A stretch of 64,000 nucleotides of DNA. It comes from Alishewanella jeotgali KCTC 22429 (GTDB lineage Bacteria; Pseudomonadota; Gammaproteobacteria; Enterobacterales; Alteromonadaceae). A model generated the notes under the pieces. That model had not been told where the DNA came from. It made no database searches and saw only the letters and a program-made list of their open reading frames with translations. The position numbers and the translations under genes are program-made. Positions 8,601 to 18,427 of this stretch are shown here, piece after piece. The stretch lies in assembly GCF_000245735.1 (NCBI RefSeq), contig NZ_AHTH01000005.1, positions 62,001 to 126,000 on the forward strand. Direction: 5' to 3'. Position 1 is the first letter of the stretch. Each line of letters begins with the position of its first letter.

Positions 8601-10205
8601 TTAGCTGAAAAACCAGTACGCCACCAGTGCCGCCCCGCTGCAATAAAATAGCATCGGCCACAATGTATAACGGATAATCTCCCCCTCGCGACCATGTAAA
8701 TTCACTACGCTGGCCGCTGCTACCACATTGACCACACAAATCATATTGCCGGCGTTGGCACCGAGCATTTGTAGCGCCAGTACCAGAGACTGCGGCAATT
8801 CCGCCTGCAGTGCCATCTGCTGCTGAAAGCTGCCAAACATCAGATTAGAGAAGGTGGCAGAGCCAGCAATAAAAGAGCCTAAGGCACCAACAATGGCAGC
8901 AAAACCCAGCCAATAGTCTGCCAGGTGGGCCGCCGCCAGTTCAGCCAGCGCCAGCGGCATCGCCGGTAAACCGGCGCTGTTAACATCAGAATGCAAGAAA
9001 ATCCGCACCATCGGCACCGCCGCACCGAGCGCAATACAGGACGGTAACAGCATCTTACTACTCTGGGTTAACGCCTGCTGCAGCATACTGAACTTAGCCT
9101 TAAACAGCCACAGTGCCAGTAAGGCTGTGAGCAGGAATACCGTACCCGGTAAATACAGCGGCGCCACCGTAACACTGAGTTCAGAGCCTAAGATCTGCTG
9201 CCATTGCCAATTTAGCCCCTGCAGCATCGCTCGAAAGGGCAGCTCCGGCACCCGGGTTAACACCAATAATGTGGCCACCAGCGCATAGGGCAACCAGGCT
9301 TGCCAAATCGGTATCTGGCTGCTGTGCGCTGTATTCTCAGGCGTGTTTTCTGCAGCAGGCAGACTGTTGTCGGCTGTCACAGGTTTTGGCACTAACCAGC
9401 CCCGACTTGCAGCCGTCGCGGTTAGCGCCAGCCCCAATAACGCACCCAGGACAGAGGGAAACTCCGGACCAAGCAACCAGGTCACCAGCCAGGCCGGTAA
9501 GGTAAAGGCAAAGCCAGCGAATAACGCAAAGGGCGTGGCAGCCAGGCCGTAACGCCAGTTAGCCTGAGTGCTAAAATAACGGCTGTATAGCAGCACCATC
9601 AGCAGAGGTAAAAAACTGGCGACAAAGATATCGATACTGATTGCCAGCAGTGCCGTTTGCTGCAGCTCTGATGCGCTGATCCCAGGTACGCCTTGTGCCA
9701 GCCCCACCAATACCGGAGTACCGACAGCACCAAAGGACACCGCCGCCGAATCCGCCACCAGTGCCAGCACTACGGCAGAGAGCGGACTAAAGCCCAGCGC
9801 CACCAACAAAGGCGCCACGATCGCCGCCGGGGTACCAAAACCGGCCGCCCCCTCCAGAAAGCCAACAAAGAGCCAACCGATAATCAACAGCTGTACTCTT
9901 TTGTCGGCAGAAAGCCGGGCAAAGCCTTGTTTAATCATCTCCATGGCGCCGGATAACAGCAAGACCTTTAACAGCACCAAAGCGCCGAAGATAATCCACA
10001 GAATAGTGGCAGCGATCACCAGGCCTTCCAGGGTGGCGGCCGTTAAGTGTAATAGCGGTACCTGCCATACCAGCAGAGCTAATAGCGCAGATAACAGTAA
10101 ACTCAATGGCATCGCCTGCCGTGCCGGCAGGCGCATAAAACCAGTAGGATAAAAACGCTGAACAGCGGCATCGCCGCTGTCAGCAGTTGCAGCAAGGTCA
10201 CTCAA
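8601..10205 (-). CDS. L-lactate permease family transporter
   Basis: A polytopic inner-membrane protein of about 534 residues from the LctP/LldP family, which imports L-lactate (also D-lactate or glycolate) with protons. At least a dozen hydrophobic segments are visible. The family signatures are [47 protein letters not shown] and [21 protein letters not shown]. The start is uncertain. A strong GCGGAGG (10206-10212) lies directly against an in-frame TTG at 10205 with no spacer; the first in-frame ATG is at about 10136, giving MRLPARQAM and a protein about 23 residues shorter. No lactate dehydrogenase gene is nearby, so the substrate is inferred from the family. It begins 26 bp after the RND gene and may be cotranscribed with it. 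Confidence 0.9.
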   Translation of the reverse strand: MSDLAATADSGDAAVQRFYPTGFMRLPARQAMPLSLLLSALLALLVWQVPLLHLTAATLEGLVIAATILWIIFGALVLLKVLLLSGAMEMIKQGFARLSADKRVQLLIIGWLFVGFLEGAAGFGTPAAIVAPLLVALGFSPLSAVVLALVADSAAVSFGAVGTPVLVGLAQGVPGISASELQQTALLAISIDIFVASFLPLLMVLLYSRYFSTQANWRYGLAATPFALFAGFAFTLPAWLVTWLLGPEFPSVLGALLGLALTATAASRGWLVPKPVTADNSLPAAENTPENTAHSSQIPIWQAWLPYALVATLLVLTRVPELPFRAMLQGLNWQWQQILGSELSVTVAPLYLPGTVFLLTALLALWLFKAKFSMLQQALTQSSKMLLPSCIALGAAVPMVRIFLHSDVNSAGLPAMPLALAELAAAHLADYWLGFAAIVGALGSFIAGSATFSNLMFGSFQQQMALQAELPQSLVLALQMLGANAGNMICVVNVVAAASVVNLHGREGEIIRYTLWPMLFYCSGAALVAYWFFS

Positions 10206-10230
10206 CCTCCGCTTATGCCAGTTGCAGATG

Positions 10231-13200
10231 TTATTTAGAGAAGCCCTGCTCGGAGGTCGCCGCTATGGCTTTCTTACCACGGAACAGTCTTTTTACATCT
10301 TCCAGCATAACATAAAGTGCCGGGATCAAGACCAGGGTAATTACGGTTGCAAACAGGATACCGAATGCCAGCGACACTGCCATCGGGATCACGATTTGCG
10401 CTTGTAAACTGCGCTCCAGTACTATCGGTGCCAGACCAACAAAGGTAGTTAATGAAGTCAGTAAAATGGCCCTAAAGCGCTGCGTTCCTGCATCGACTAC
10501 GGCTTGCTTAATCGCCACACCCTGTGCCCGGGCGCGGTTAACAAAGTCCACCATAATCAGACTGTCGTTTACCACCACCCCGGCCAGTGCCACTAAGCCG
10601 AACACCGACATAATGCTCATCGATAAGCCCAGCAGCATATGGCCAATCACCGCCCCGATCAGGCCAAAGGGGATCACGCTCATAATAATCAGCGGCTGGG
10701 AGTAGGATTTCAGCGGGATCGCCATTAAGGCATAGATACAGAACATCGCAAACACAGCAGCCTTCATTAGATCGCGCTGGGCATCCATTTCATCCTGGCT
10801 GGCACCATCCAACTGGCCACTGACGCCGGGATATTTTTGTTCCAGTTCTTTCAGGATGCCGCGACGCACTTCAGACACCACCTTGCCAGGCTCCACCAGA
10901 CTCTTATCTGCCGCCGCGGTAATGGTCACCGACCGTTCACCATTGACCCGGTTAATGGCGCTAAAGCTTGGTTGCAAGGTATAGCTGGCCACCTGTGAAA
11001 ACGGCACCTCACCACCATTGGCAGTACGGATCCGCATATTCTCCAAATCACCCAAGGAACGGCGTTCTTCCCGCGGGTAGCGCACCATTACTTTTACTTC
11101 TTCACCGCCGCGTTGCACGCGCTGTGCTTCGGCACCATAGAAACCATTTCTGACCTGCCGCGCCAAATCAGCCAGAGTCAAACCTAACAGATCGGCTTCC
11201 GGTTTTAACGCCAGCACAATTTCATCATTGCCCCCACGCAGGTTATCTTCAATATCAAATACGCCCTCGTAACCCGCCAGCGCCGCCTTTAACTCTTCTG
11301 TTGCGGCTTGCAACTGCGCCAAGTCACGGCCACGTAATTGCAGCGCGATATCCGCGCCGCTGCCCATGGTCGAATTATTGATGCGGAAGGTTTTTAAACC
11401 CGGGATCTCTGGAATTTGCTCACGCCACAGCCGGGCGATCTCAAAGGCATCAATTTCGCGGCCTTCGCTTTTATCCAGTTCAATGACCAGCTGACCGGCC
11501 GTATCGCTGTTTAAAAATACTAGCCGGTGTTTGACGACCATGTCCTCACCCGAGGCCAGTAGCTGCTGATCGACGCGCATTAACGCGGCTTCGATTTCCT
11601 GGATTGCCAGTACCGTTGCCTCGTTGGAAGCGCCTTCTTCCATTTGCACGCTGGCTTGCATAAAGTCGCTTGGTACATTCGGGAAAAACACCCAACGCAC
11701 AAAACCTGCTGACATCACACCGAACATCACAATCAACATGGCAAAAAATATCGCCATGGTGACGTAGCGAAATTCAATACATCTCTCGATAAAAGGCCGG
11801 TAGCGGTTTTCAATAAAGCTAAACAGTACCCGCGACACGGCGCCGCGTACCCGCTTTAACGAATTACTGCCAAAGCGCCCTAAAGCATAGACGCCGCCCC
11901 GGTTTGGATCCCAAGGTTTGGTGTTCATATTGGCAATATGCGCCGGCAGGATCAGTTTGGACTCAATAATAGAAAATGCCAGACAGAGTACCACTACCCA
12001 GGCAATGGAACCCCAGATCGCGGATTGTGCGCCACCGACCATTAACATCGGCACAAAGGCAGCAATGGTCGTCAATACACCAAAGGTTGCCGGCATCGCC
12101 ACTTTTTTCGCGCCGGCAATGACCGCATCCGTTGATTTACCGCGCTTTTCAATTTCAGTGTAGGCGCTTTCGCCGATAATAATGGCATCATCGACCACTA
12201 TCCCCAACACCAGGATAAAGCCGAACAAACTGATCATATTGATCGAGACATCAAAGAACGACAGTGGCAGCAATGCCAGGGCGCCGAGGAAGCAGATTGG
12301 AATACCCACCATGACCCAGAATGCGACCCGGAACTCCAAAAATAGCGTTAACGCCAGCAGTACCAGAATGACCCCGTACAACAGATTGCTGGTCATCAGA
12401 TCCAGACGACCCTGCAGGTAATAACTGGAGTCTCCCCAGTAATCCAGCGTAATTGATGCCGGTAATTCCTGGCGTTTCTTCTCAATATAGTTTTTTACCG
12501 TGCCGGCAATACGCAAGGTATCGTCTTCCCCCACCGCATCAATTCGGATCGATACACTGTTCTGACCATTAAAGGTCGCCAGCCGGGCCCGCTCAATAAA
12601 GCCATCGGTGACAGTCGCAATATCGCCCAGCAGCAAACGGGTGCCATCAGCATTACGCACCAACGGGATACTGGCAAAATCATCTTCGTAATAAGCCTGG
12701 CCCTTGGTTCGTAGCAAAATATTGCCACTTTCCGAGCGGATAGCACCGCCGGGTAAGTCGACTGAACTACCACGCACCGCACTGACCACCTGTTCAAAGG
12801 TCAGGCCATACTCGCGTAGCCGGTGTTCCGGGATTTCGATAGCGATTTCATAATTGCGCGCGGCTACCACATCAACCTTACTGACGCCCGGCAGCTTTTT
12901 AATTTCATCGCGAATACTTTTCGCCAGTTCTTTTAATGTTGCTTCAGTGGCGTCCCCATAAAGAGATAGCCACATCACATTACTTTGAAAACGCACCCGA
13001 TATACCACTGGCCGTTCTGTTTGCTCCGGCAAGGTAGAAATGGAGTTAACCTGGGTTTTAATCTCTTCCATGACTTCGCTGATATTGTAGCCGGACGTGA
13101 TTTCAACATTCACTGTCGCCAGCCCTTCTACCGCAGTAGAACGCACCCGCTTAATGCCGTTGACACTGCGAATACTTTCTTCAATTTTATCAATAACTCC

Positions 13201-13395
13201 GGATTCAACTTCCTGCGGTGCTGCTCCCAAATAGGGCACGCGAATGGTTACCACCTCGGTTTCAATTTCCGGAAAGGTTTGCTTTTTAATAGTTAAAACC
13301 GAGCCCAAACCCGCTAATAGCAGCACGACCATTAACAGGTTGGCCGCCACGCTATTGCGGGCGAACCAGGCGATAATGCCTTTATTGGTATCCAT
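10231..13395 (-). CDS. RND efflux transporter, inner-membrane permease subunit
   Basis: A 1054-residue AcrB/MdtB-type proton-driven exporter of the inner membrane, working as a trimer with a periplasmic adaptor and an outer-membrane channel. The N-terminus ([23 protein letters not shown]) is the first membrane helix. Two large periplasmic loops follow, and the central helix carries the proton-relay pair in [13 protein letters not shown]. The C-terminal half repeats the fold ([29 protein letters not shown]). The gene order is adaptor then permease with a 2-bp gap, a clear operon. No outer-membrane factor gene is adjacent, so a shared TolC-like channel is likely. The substrate is unknown. Heavy-metal (CzcA) type is less likely, because the TM4 region shows VVDDAI rather than the acidic pattern of the metal pumps. 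Confidence 0.93.
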   Translation of the reverse strand: MDTNKGIIAWFARNSVAANLLMVVLLLAGLGSVLTIKKQTFPEIETEVVTIRVPYLGAAPQEVESGVIDKIEESIRSVNGIKRVRSTAVEGLATVNVEITSGYNISEVMEEIKTQVNSISTLPEQTERPVVYRVRFQSNVMWLSLYGDATEATLKELAKSIRDEIKKLPGVSKVDVVAARNYEIAIEIPEHRLREYGLTFEQVVSAVRGSSVDLPGGAIRSESGNILLRTKGQAYYEDDFASIPLVRNADGTRLLLGDIATVTDGFIERARLATFNGQNSVSIRIDAVGEDDTLRIAGTVKNYIEKKRQELPASITLDYWGDSSYYLQGRLDLMTSNLLYGVILVLLALTLFLEFRVAFWVMVGIPICFLGALALLPLSFFDVSINMISLFGFILVLGIVVDDAIIIGESAYTEIEKRGKSTDAVIAGAKKVAMPATFGVLTTIAAFVPMLMVGGAQSAIWGSIAWVVVLCLAFSIIESKLILPAHIANMNTKPWDPNRGGVYALGRFGSNSLKRVRGAVSRVLFSFIENRYRPFIERCIEFRYVTMAIFFAMLIVMFGVMSAGFVRWVFFPNVPSDFMQASVQMEEGASNEATVLAIQEIEAALMRVDQQLLASGEDMVVKHRLVFLNSDTAGQLVIELDKSEGREIDAFEIARLWREQIPEIPGLKTFRINNSTMGSGADIALQLRGRDLAQLQAATEELKAALAGYEGVFDIEDNLRGGNDEIVLALKPEADLLGLTLADLARQVRNGFYGAEAQRVQRGGEEVKVMVRYPREERRSLGDLENMRIRTANGGEVPFSQVASYTLQPSFSAINRVNGERSVTITAAADKSLVEPGKVVSEVRRGILKELEQKYPGVSGQLDGASQDEMDAQRDLMKAAVFAMFCIYALMAIPLKSYSQPLIIMSVIPFGLIGAVIGHMLLGLSMSIMSVFGLVALAGVVVNDSLIMVDFVNRARAQGVAIKQAVVDAGTQRFRAILLTSLTTFVGLAPIVLERSLQAQIVIPMAVSLAFGILFATVITLVLIPALYVMLEDVKRLFRGKKAIAATSEQGFSK

Positions 13396-13397
13396 AC

Positions 13398-14594
13398 TTA
13401 TTGCGCCTCCTGCTGCACTGCAGAGGCATTTGCGATAGTCTCAGCGACTGGTTGTTGGTCGGTCAGCCGTACCTGGGTCCCGGCCAGCGGGTTGGTCACA
13501 GGTGAAATGACCAGCCGATCAGCCGCTTCAAAGCCACTGCCGATATAAGCAAAGTCGGCATCGGCGCGGCTAAGTTGTACCTGGCGAAATTGCAGTTGTT
13601 GCTCGGCGTCAACCACCAGTAACTGATTGCCTGGCCGCAGCAGATGTCGTGGCACCTTGGTGACCTGAGTTGCTGCGATACCGCTGATTTGGGCCTGTAC
13701 AAAACGGCCAAACTGCAGCGGTATGCCAGTGCCTTCGCGCTGATACGGATCCTGAATTTCCGCCACGGCATAAATTACCCGGCTACGTTCATCCAACACC
13801 CCTTCAGTACGAACAATATTGGCCTGCCATTGTAACGGTTGGCCAGCAATAGTCGCGCTTAAAATCACTGGTATCTGCTGTACCTGAGCCTGTTGCTGTG
13901 GCAAGAAACCAAAATCGGTATCGGTTAAGGCTAAGCGCACTTCCGCGACCTCAGTACCTAGGATGCTGCCAAGCTGACTACCACGACTGATAAACTGGCC
14001 CAGATTGGCCATCCGGCTGCGTACCATCCCATCGTAAGGCGCACGGATTTCGGTACGTGCCAAATCACGCTGCGCCCGTTCCAGCTCGGCTTCTTTTGAT
14101 TGCACATTAGCCAGCGCACTGGCCAGCTGTGGCTGGCGTAAACCCAAAGCAGGTGCTTTACCTTCGGTAAAGGAGCGCCATTCGGTTTCCGCAACCCGCG
14201 CCCGCGCCCGCTCTTCTTCAAGTTGGGCTTTTGCGCCGGCCAATGCTGCTTCTGCTGCCTTCACTGCGGTCAGATAATCTGCCGGTTCAACCTGAACTAA
14301 TAAATCGCCTTTTTTAAAGAAACCGCCAGCAACAAAATTCTCGGCTACCCGGATAATCCGGCCGTTAACTTCTGACATCAGCGTGGTTTCTAACTTGGGT
14401 GACACTGTGCCTTGCGAAGCAATACGGTAGGTAAGGTCCTGAGGTGCCAATTCAATGGTATTGACCAGTAACGGCAGTCGTTGCTCAACGACCTTAGCCG
14501 GGGGCTTTCGCATTGCGCCTAAACCTATAGCTAATCCCACCGCACTGATCAGAATAATGATCGGTAATCCAACTTTGATAAATTTTGTTGCCAT
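13398..14594 (-). CDS. RND efflux periplasmic adaptor (membrane fusion protein)
   Basis: A 398-residue HlyD/AcrA-family adaptor that bridges the permease encoded directly downstream and an outer-membrane channel. Residues 8-28 form an uncleaved membrane anchor (VGLPIIILISAVGLAIGLGA). The lipoyl/barrel-sandwich halves are QGTVSPKLETTLMSEVNGRI and ARTEIRAPYDGMVRSRMANLGQFI. Between them lies a charged coiled-coil hairpin (residues about 112-180, AEAALAGAKAQLEEERARARVAETEW). A beta-barrel and membrane-proximal domain follow. There is no lipobox cysteine, so it is an N-terminally anchored type. Confidence 0.92.
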   Translation of the reverse strand: MATKFIKVGLPIIILISAVGLAIGLGAMRKPPAKVVEQRLPLLVNTIELAPQDLTYRIASQGTVSPKLETTLMSEVNGRIIRVAENFVAGGFFKKGDLLVQVEPADYLTAVKAAEAALAGAKAQLEEERARARVAETEWRSFTEGKAPALGLRQPQLASALANVQSKEAELERAQRDLARTEIRAPYDGMVRSRMANLGQFISRGSQLGSILGTEVAEVRLALTDTDFGFLPQQQAQVQQIPVILSATIAGQPLQWQANIVRTEGVLDERSRVIYAVAEIQDPYQREGTGIPLQFGRFVQAQISGIAATQVTKVPRHLLRPGNQLLVVDAEQQLQFRQVQLSRADADFAYIGSGFEAADRLVISPVTNPLAGTQVRLTDQQPVAETIANASAVQQEAQ

Positions 14595-14972
14595 GAACTC
14601 GATGTCCCGCTAATTATAGTTTTACTGCTACCAATTTTACCTGCTGTGAAAAATGCTGCAGTAGCATGAATGTTAATTTTTATTTCAATTCAATCATAAA
14701 TATCCGGCCTTCAAGGCTTCTATTACGCTAATAACTTACTGGCAGATTTTACAAAGCCCGCCATTATTAGCCTGGCAAAGATTTATTGACTAATCAGAGA
14801 CTAAAACAACGCAGCCGATAGAGTTAACAGAAATATATTTTGTTACAAAGTTACCTGCTATGCACTGCAAACGAATGCGTAAATTTTGACCATTGGCAAA
14901 AAGTCCACTTTAGGTTAGTTTTAACAGGTAGCCGGTGCGTTACCGGTTACGCCAAAGCAACAGGAGTGAGCA
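14595..14972. other. AT-rich intergenic region between divergent genes
   Basis: 378 bp without a supported gene. On the minus strand a perfect TATAAT (plus-strand ATTATA at 14613-14618) sits 18 bp before the adaptor gene, but with no good -35 box. On the plus strand TTGACC (14886-14891) is followed 17 bp later by a poor -10. An imperfect 24-bp palindrome (GTTAACA...TTTTGTTAC, 14822-14845) could be an operator. Otherwise I see nothing. Confidence 0.4.
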
Positions 14973-15281
14973 ATGAGCATCAGTAAGCAGTATTTAAAGA
15001 CCAAACCCGCTTGCAAAGTGACCTTTAAACTGACTGCCGACAGGCTACCAGCCGCGACACAGGTTGCTTTACTGGGGGAATTTAACGATTGGGATCCGGC
15101 AGCCTTGCCGATGAAGAAAAGCAAAAGTGGCGAATTTAGTGCCACTGTCACCTTGCCGGTCAATAGTGAGTATCAATTCCGCTATCTGGTAGATGGTGGC
15201 ACCTGGCTTAACGACGAGGACGCCGATGCCTATCTGCCATCGCGGGTATCATACGACGAAAACTCGGTGATCCGGCTCTGA
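14973..15281 (+). CDS. Small isoamylase early-set / CBM48-type domain protein
   Basis: A 102-residue protein that is essentially one glycogen-recognition (AMPK/isoamylase N-terminal) beta-sandwich domain. The landmarks are VTFKL, VALLGEFNDWDPAALPMKKSKSGEFSATVTLP and YQFRYLVDGGTWLNDEDADAY. The F-N-D-W-D and F-R-Y-L-V-D-G motifs are those of CBM48 proteins that bind alpha-glucans. No catalytic domain is attached and no glycogen genes are nearby, so its role is unknown. It might be a carbohydrate-sensing or stress protein. The ATG is preceded by CAGGAGTGAGC, a good ribosome-binding site. Confidence 0.85.
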   Translation: MSISKQYLKTKPACKVTFKLTADRLPAATQVALLGEFNDWDPAALPMKKSKSGEFSATVTLPVNSEYQFRYLVDGGTWLNDEDADAYLPSRVSYDENSVIRL

Positions 15282-15283
15282 AA

Positions 15284-15302
15284 AAAGGGGCCAGGCCCCT
15301 TT
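15284..15302 (-). terminator. Terminator of the FabH-like gene
   Basis: A AAAGGGG / CCCCTTT stem with a 5-nt loop between convergent genes. The T run (six T) is on the minus strand, so it fits the ketoacyl synthase transcript best. Confidence 0.75.
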
Positions 15303-15327
15303 CTCTATTCAGCTTAAGCGCAACGCC

Positions 15328-16446
15328 TTAACACTTTTCCAGTACTAAGCAGCCCACCGAATAGCCGGCACCAAAGGAGCAAAGAATCGCTTTGTCGCCA
15401 CTTTGTAGCCCCTGCTGGTATTTATGAAACGCAATAATCGAGCCTGCCGACGCTGTATTAGCATAGGTATCCAGCACCAGCGGTGCCTCTTCCGGCAACG
15501 GATCGCGGCCGAGAATCTTTTTGGCCGCAAAGATATTCATATTGATATTGGCCTGATGCAGCCATAACCGTTTTAAATCGTCGGCAGTAACCTGTAGTGC
15601 CGCCATTTCGTCAAGAATCACCTCAGCCACTATCGGCAACAGCTCTTTAAACACTTTACGCCCCTGCTGTTTAAAAAACGGGGCCTTCGGGTCCTGCTCG
15701 CTAAAGCAATGCTCGGTATAGCCAATATCGCAGCGGATATTATTGGAGAAGGTGGTTTTTAGACGCATACCCAGAATGCGAAATGCCTGGCTACTGGTAC
15801 AGCTGGACTCGGCTTCAATAATGGTTGCGGTACAGACATCACCAAAAATAAAGTGACTGTCACGGCTGCGATAATCCACCTGCGGTGAGGCAAATTCCGG
15901 GTTGACCACCAGCACCACTTTGGCACTGCCGCCACGGATAGCATTAACCGCATTGCTGATCGCGAAGGTCGCCGAAGAGCAGGCTACGTTCATATCAAAG
16001 GCATAACCGCCAGCGCCCAGCGCCTGTTGTAACTCGACGGACAGCGCCGGATAAGGCCGCTGCATATTCGAAGCAGCACAGATAATTAAATCAATATCGG
16101 CAGCGGTTTTATTTGCTTGCGCTAAGGCTTGAGTCGCCGCCTGCACCGCCATTTCGACCATTTCTGGCAGTTCATCTTCGCCGCGCTTACGAAACACCGG
16201 ATGCATCACCTCGGGGTCAAGAATGCCATCCTTATACAGTACGTGCCGGGCTTTAATACCGGAGGCTTTTTCGATAAATTCGCTGCTGGAATACTCCAGC
16301 GCTTCCAGTTCACCAGCGGCAATCTGTGCCGCGTGTTCGGCGTTAAATTGATCAACATATTGATTAAAACTTGCGACCAGCTCGTCATTGCTAATAATGT
16401 GTTGTGGGGTAAATAACCCTGAGCCGCTAATCACCACCTGCTGCAT
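15328..16446 (-). CDS. Beta-ketoacyl-ACP synthase III family protein
   Basis: A 372-residue thiolase-fold condensing enzyme. The catalytic triad of the KAS III family is intact: Cys156 in DMNVACSSAT, His297 in WLHQANINMN and Asn330 in TYANTASAGSI. It is longer than canonical FabH (about 317 residues) and has a long N-terminal insertion (residues about 25-100). It therefore resembles the 370-residue FabH-like group, such as Pseudomonas PA3286, which primes fatty-acid synthesis with medium-chain acyl-CoA and malonyl-ACP. It is not in a fab cluster here, which also argues for an accessory rather than the housekeeping enzyme. The substrate length is inferred. It could instead be an OleA-type enzyme, but no oleBCD genes are present. 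Confidence 0.85.
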   Translation of the reverse strand: MQQVVISGSGLFTPQHIISNDELVASFNQYVDQFNAEHAAQIAAGELEALEYSSSEFIEKASGIKARHVLYKDGILDPEVMHPVFRKRGEDELPEMVEMAVQAATQALAQANKTAADIDLIICAASNMQRPYPALSVELQQALGAGGYAFDMNVACSSATFAISNAVNAIRGGSAKVVLVVNPEFASPQVDYRSRDSHFIFGDVCTATIIEAESSCTSSQAFRILGMRLKTTFSNNIRCDIGYTEHCFSEQDPKAPFFKQQGRKVFKELLPIVAEVILDEMAALQVTADDLKRLWLHQANINMNIFAAKKILGRDPLPEEAPLVLDTYANTASAGSIIAFHKYQQGLQSGDKAILCSFGAGYSVGCLVLEKC

Positions 16447-16726
16447 ACTTTCACCTTGTCTGCGCCGTTATTTATCTACTATCAGGTTACACCCTGGCCG
16501 CTAGCGTCGCGCGGCGTGAACCTTTTGCACTTTTGGCACTCAGTATAACTGAAATGCTGGTCAGAGGTGATCCTTTCAAGACACCGCGTTTTAACTGGCG
16601 AAAATTCCCGCAGTTGGCCTCAGTTTTACTGTACTGCGTTCAGGCTTAAGGTACACTTTAAGTTGAGTTGACCGATACCGCCGCCAGCAAGTTGTCCGGT
16701 ATTGACTGCATCTTAACAGGATTTTA

Positions 16727-18427
16727 ATGCGCTATTTGTTATTAACCTTGCTACTGCTAAGCCCTGCTGTGCTGGCGCAAACCACCTTGCGCCTGACAGG
16801 TCTGTCAGGCGAATTGGAGGATAACGTTAAGTTATTCCTCGACCGCTACGCAGCAGGTGAAATTTCGACCTCGCTGCGCTTTCAAGCCCGGCTGGAGCAA
16901 GATATTGCGCAAGCGATGCAGGCGCTTGGCTACTACCATAGCGAGATTACCATTACGCTGCAAAGCACCCGCCAAAATGGCAGTCGCTTATTAATTCAGG
17001 TCACACCCGGCGAGCCCATTCGGATCACCGAGACCGATATTCAATTGCTCGGCGATGCGGCCACGGATCCCGAGTTTCAGAATTTGTTACGCCAGGCACC
17101 ACAGGTCGGTCAGGTGGTGCACCATGGTCGTTATGACAGTTTCAAAAGTGCCCTGAATAGTCTGGCGCAGCGTCGCGGCTATTTTGACGCCCGTTTTAGC
17201 CTGCAGCGGCTGGAAGTCGCGCCCTCCCGCCGTCAGGCTTTTGTGCGCTTACATTTTGACAGCGGCCAGCGTTACCGTTTTGGCGAAGTGCGCTTTAGTG
17301 GCTCACAAATTGCGCCTGAGCGCCTGAGCTCACTGGTACCTTTTCAGCCTGACGCCCCCTATCTGGCAACCCAACTGGGTGAGCTAAATCAGGCACTGGC
17401 CAATACCAACTGGTTTTCGTCTATCCTGGTTACGGCCAGTACTGAGGCCATCGACCAGCGGCTGCTACCGATCGATGTTGAACTGGCGCCACGCAAACGC
17501 AACAGTATCGAAACCGGTATTGGTTTCTCTGACGATGTCGGTGCCCGCATTAAACTCAACTGGCTAAAACCTTGGTTAAATGATCGCGGCCACAGCCTGA
17601 ACAGCAAACTGGCGCTGTCGCAGGCGGAGCAAAGTATTGAGGCCGCTTACCGGCTGCCGCTGGAAAGCGTTGCTACTGACTTTTGGCAATTGCAGTATGG
17701 CTTACGTAACCGCGATTATCAGGACACCCGCTCTATTGAATCGAATCTGGCACTGGAGCGGCACTGGCTGCTGCGCAATGACTGGTACCGCACCGCCAGT
17801 ATCCGCTGGCTCTATGAAGACTATACCCAAGCGGATCAGGAAGATAACAGCAGTTTAATTATGCCGGGGATCAGCTTTTCCCGCAGCCGGCAAACCGGCA
17901 GTGGCATGCCCAGCCGGGCGGATCGTCTGCTGCTGGGGATTGAAGTGTCCGATCAGAGCTGGGGCTCCGCAGCAAGCTTTGTCCGCTTGCGCGGTCGCGC
18001 TGGTTATATCGACAGCTTTGGCGACCGGCATCGTCTGGTTAGCCGGTTAGATGGTGGCGCTGTGCTAATGGAAGCGGTTGATAATTTGCCGCCGTCACTG
18101 CGCTTTTTTGCCGGCGGCGATAATAATCTGCGCGGCTATGCCTACGAGTCCGTTTCCCCCCGCAACCAGGACGGCGAATTGATTGGTGGCCGCTATATGG
18201 CAACCGCCTCGCTGGAATATCAATATCGGGTAACCGGTAACTGGTGGCTGGCAACCTTTGCTGACTATGGCAGTGCCTGGACCAAGACACCGGATTGGAA
18301 AAAAGGCGTGGGCTTTGGCGTACGCTGGGGTTCACCTATAGGTGCGGTGCGGATCGATTTTGCCTGGGGTCTGGATGCGGAAGGTAAGCCCTTTCAGCTG
18401 CATTTTTCTTTGGGGCCTGAGCTATGA
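16727..18427 (+). CDS. tamA: Translocation and assembly module subunit TamA
   Basis: A 566-residue Omp85-family outer-membrane protein. A signal peptide (MRYLLLTLLLLSPAVLA) precedes three POTRA domains (residues about 22-260; for example FKSALNSLAQRRGYFDARF and YRFGEVRFSGSQI). The remainder is a 16-stranded barrel that contains the conserved lid-lock motif in AGGDNNLRGYAYES. TamA works with inner-membrane-anchored TamB in autotransporter assembly and phospholipid transfer to the outer membrane. The stop codon overlaps the tamB start by 4 bp (ATGA), which indicates translational coupling. Confidence 0.95.
   Translation: MRYLLLTLLLLSPAVLAQTTLRLTGLSGELEDNVKLFLDRYAAGEISTSLRFQARLEQDIAQAMQALGYYHSEITITLQSTRQNGSRLLIQVTPGEPIRITETDIQLLGDAATDPEFQNLLRQAPQVGQVVHHGRYDSFKSALNSLAQRRGYFDARFSLQRLEVAPSRRQAFVRLHFDSGQRYRFGEVRFSGSQIAPERLSSLVPFQPDAPYLATQLGELNQALANTNWFSSILVTASTEAIDQRLLPIDVELAPRKRNSIETGIGFSDDVGARIKLNWLKPWLNDRGHSLNSKLALSQAEQSIEAAYRLPLESVATDFWQLQYGLRNRDYQDTRSIESNLALERHWLLRNDWYRTASIRWLYEDYTQADQEDNSSLIMPGISFSRSRQTGSGMPSRADRLLLGIEVSDQSWGSAASFVRLRGRAGYIDSFGDRHRLVSRLDGGAVLMEAVDNLPPSLRFFAGGDNNLRGYAYESVSPRNQDGELIGGRYMATASLEYQYRVTGNWWLATFADYGSAWTKTPDWKKGVGFGVRWGSPIGAVRIDFAWGLDAEGKPFQLHFSLGPEL

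Noticed and set aside
10231-14594. Heavy-metal (CusA/CzcA) efflux system
   Set aside because: The TM4 signature and adaptor resemble drug/lipid-type RND pumps. No metal-binding motifs or regulator genes are adjacent.
15328-16446. OleA of an olefin-synthesis pathway
   Set aside because: The KAS III triad fits, but no oleB, oleC or oleD genes are nearby, and the sequence resembles FabH-like primers of fatty-acid synthesis more.
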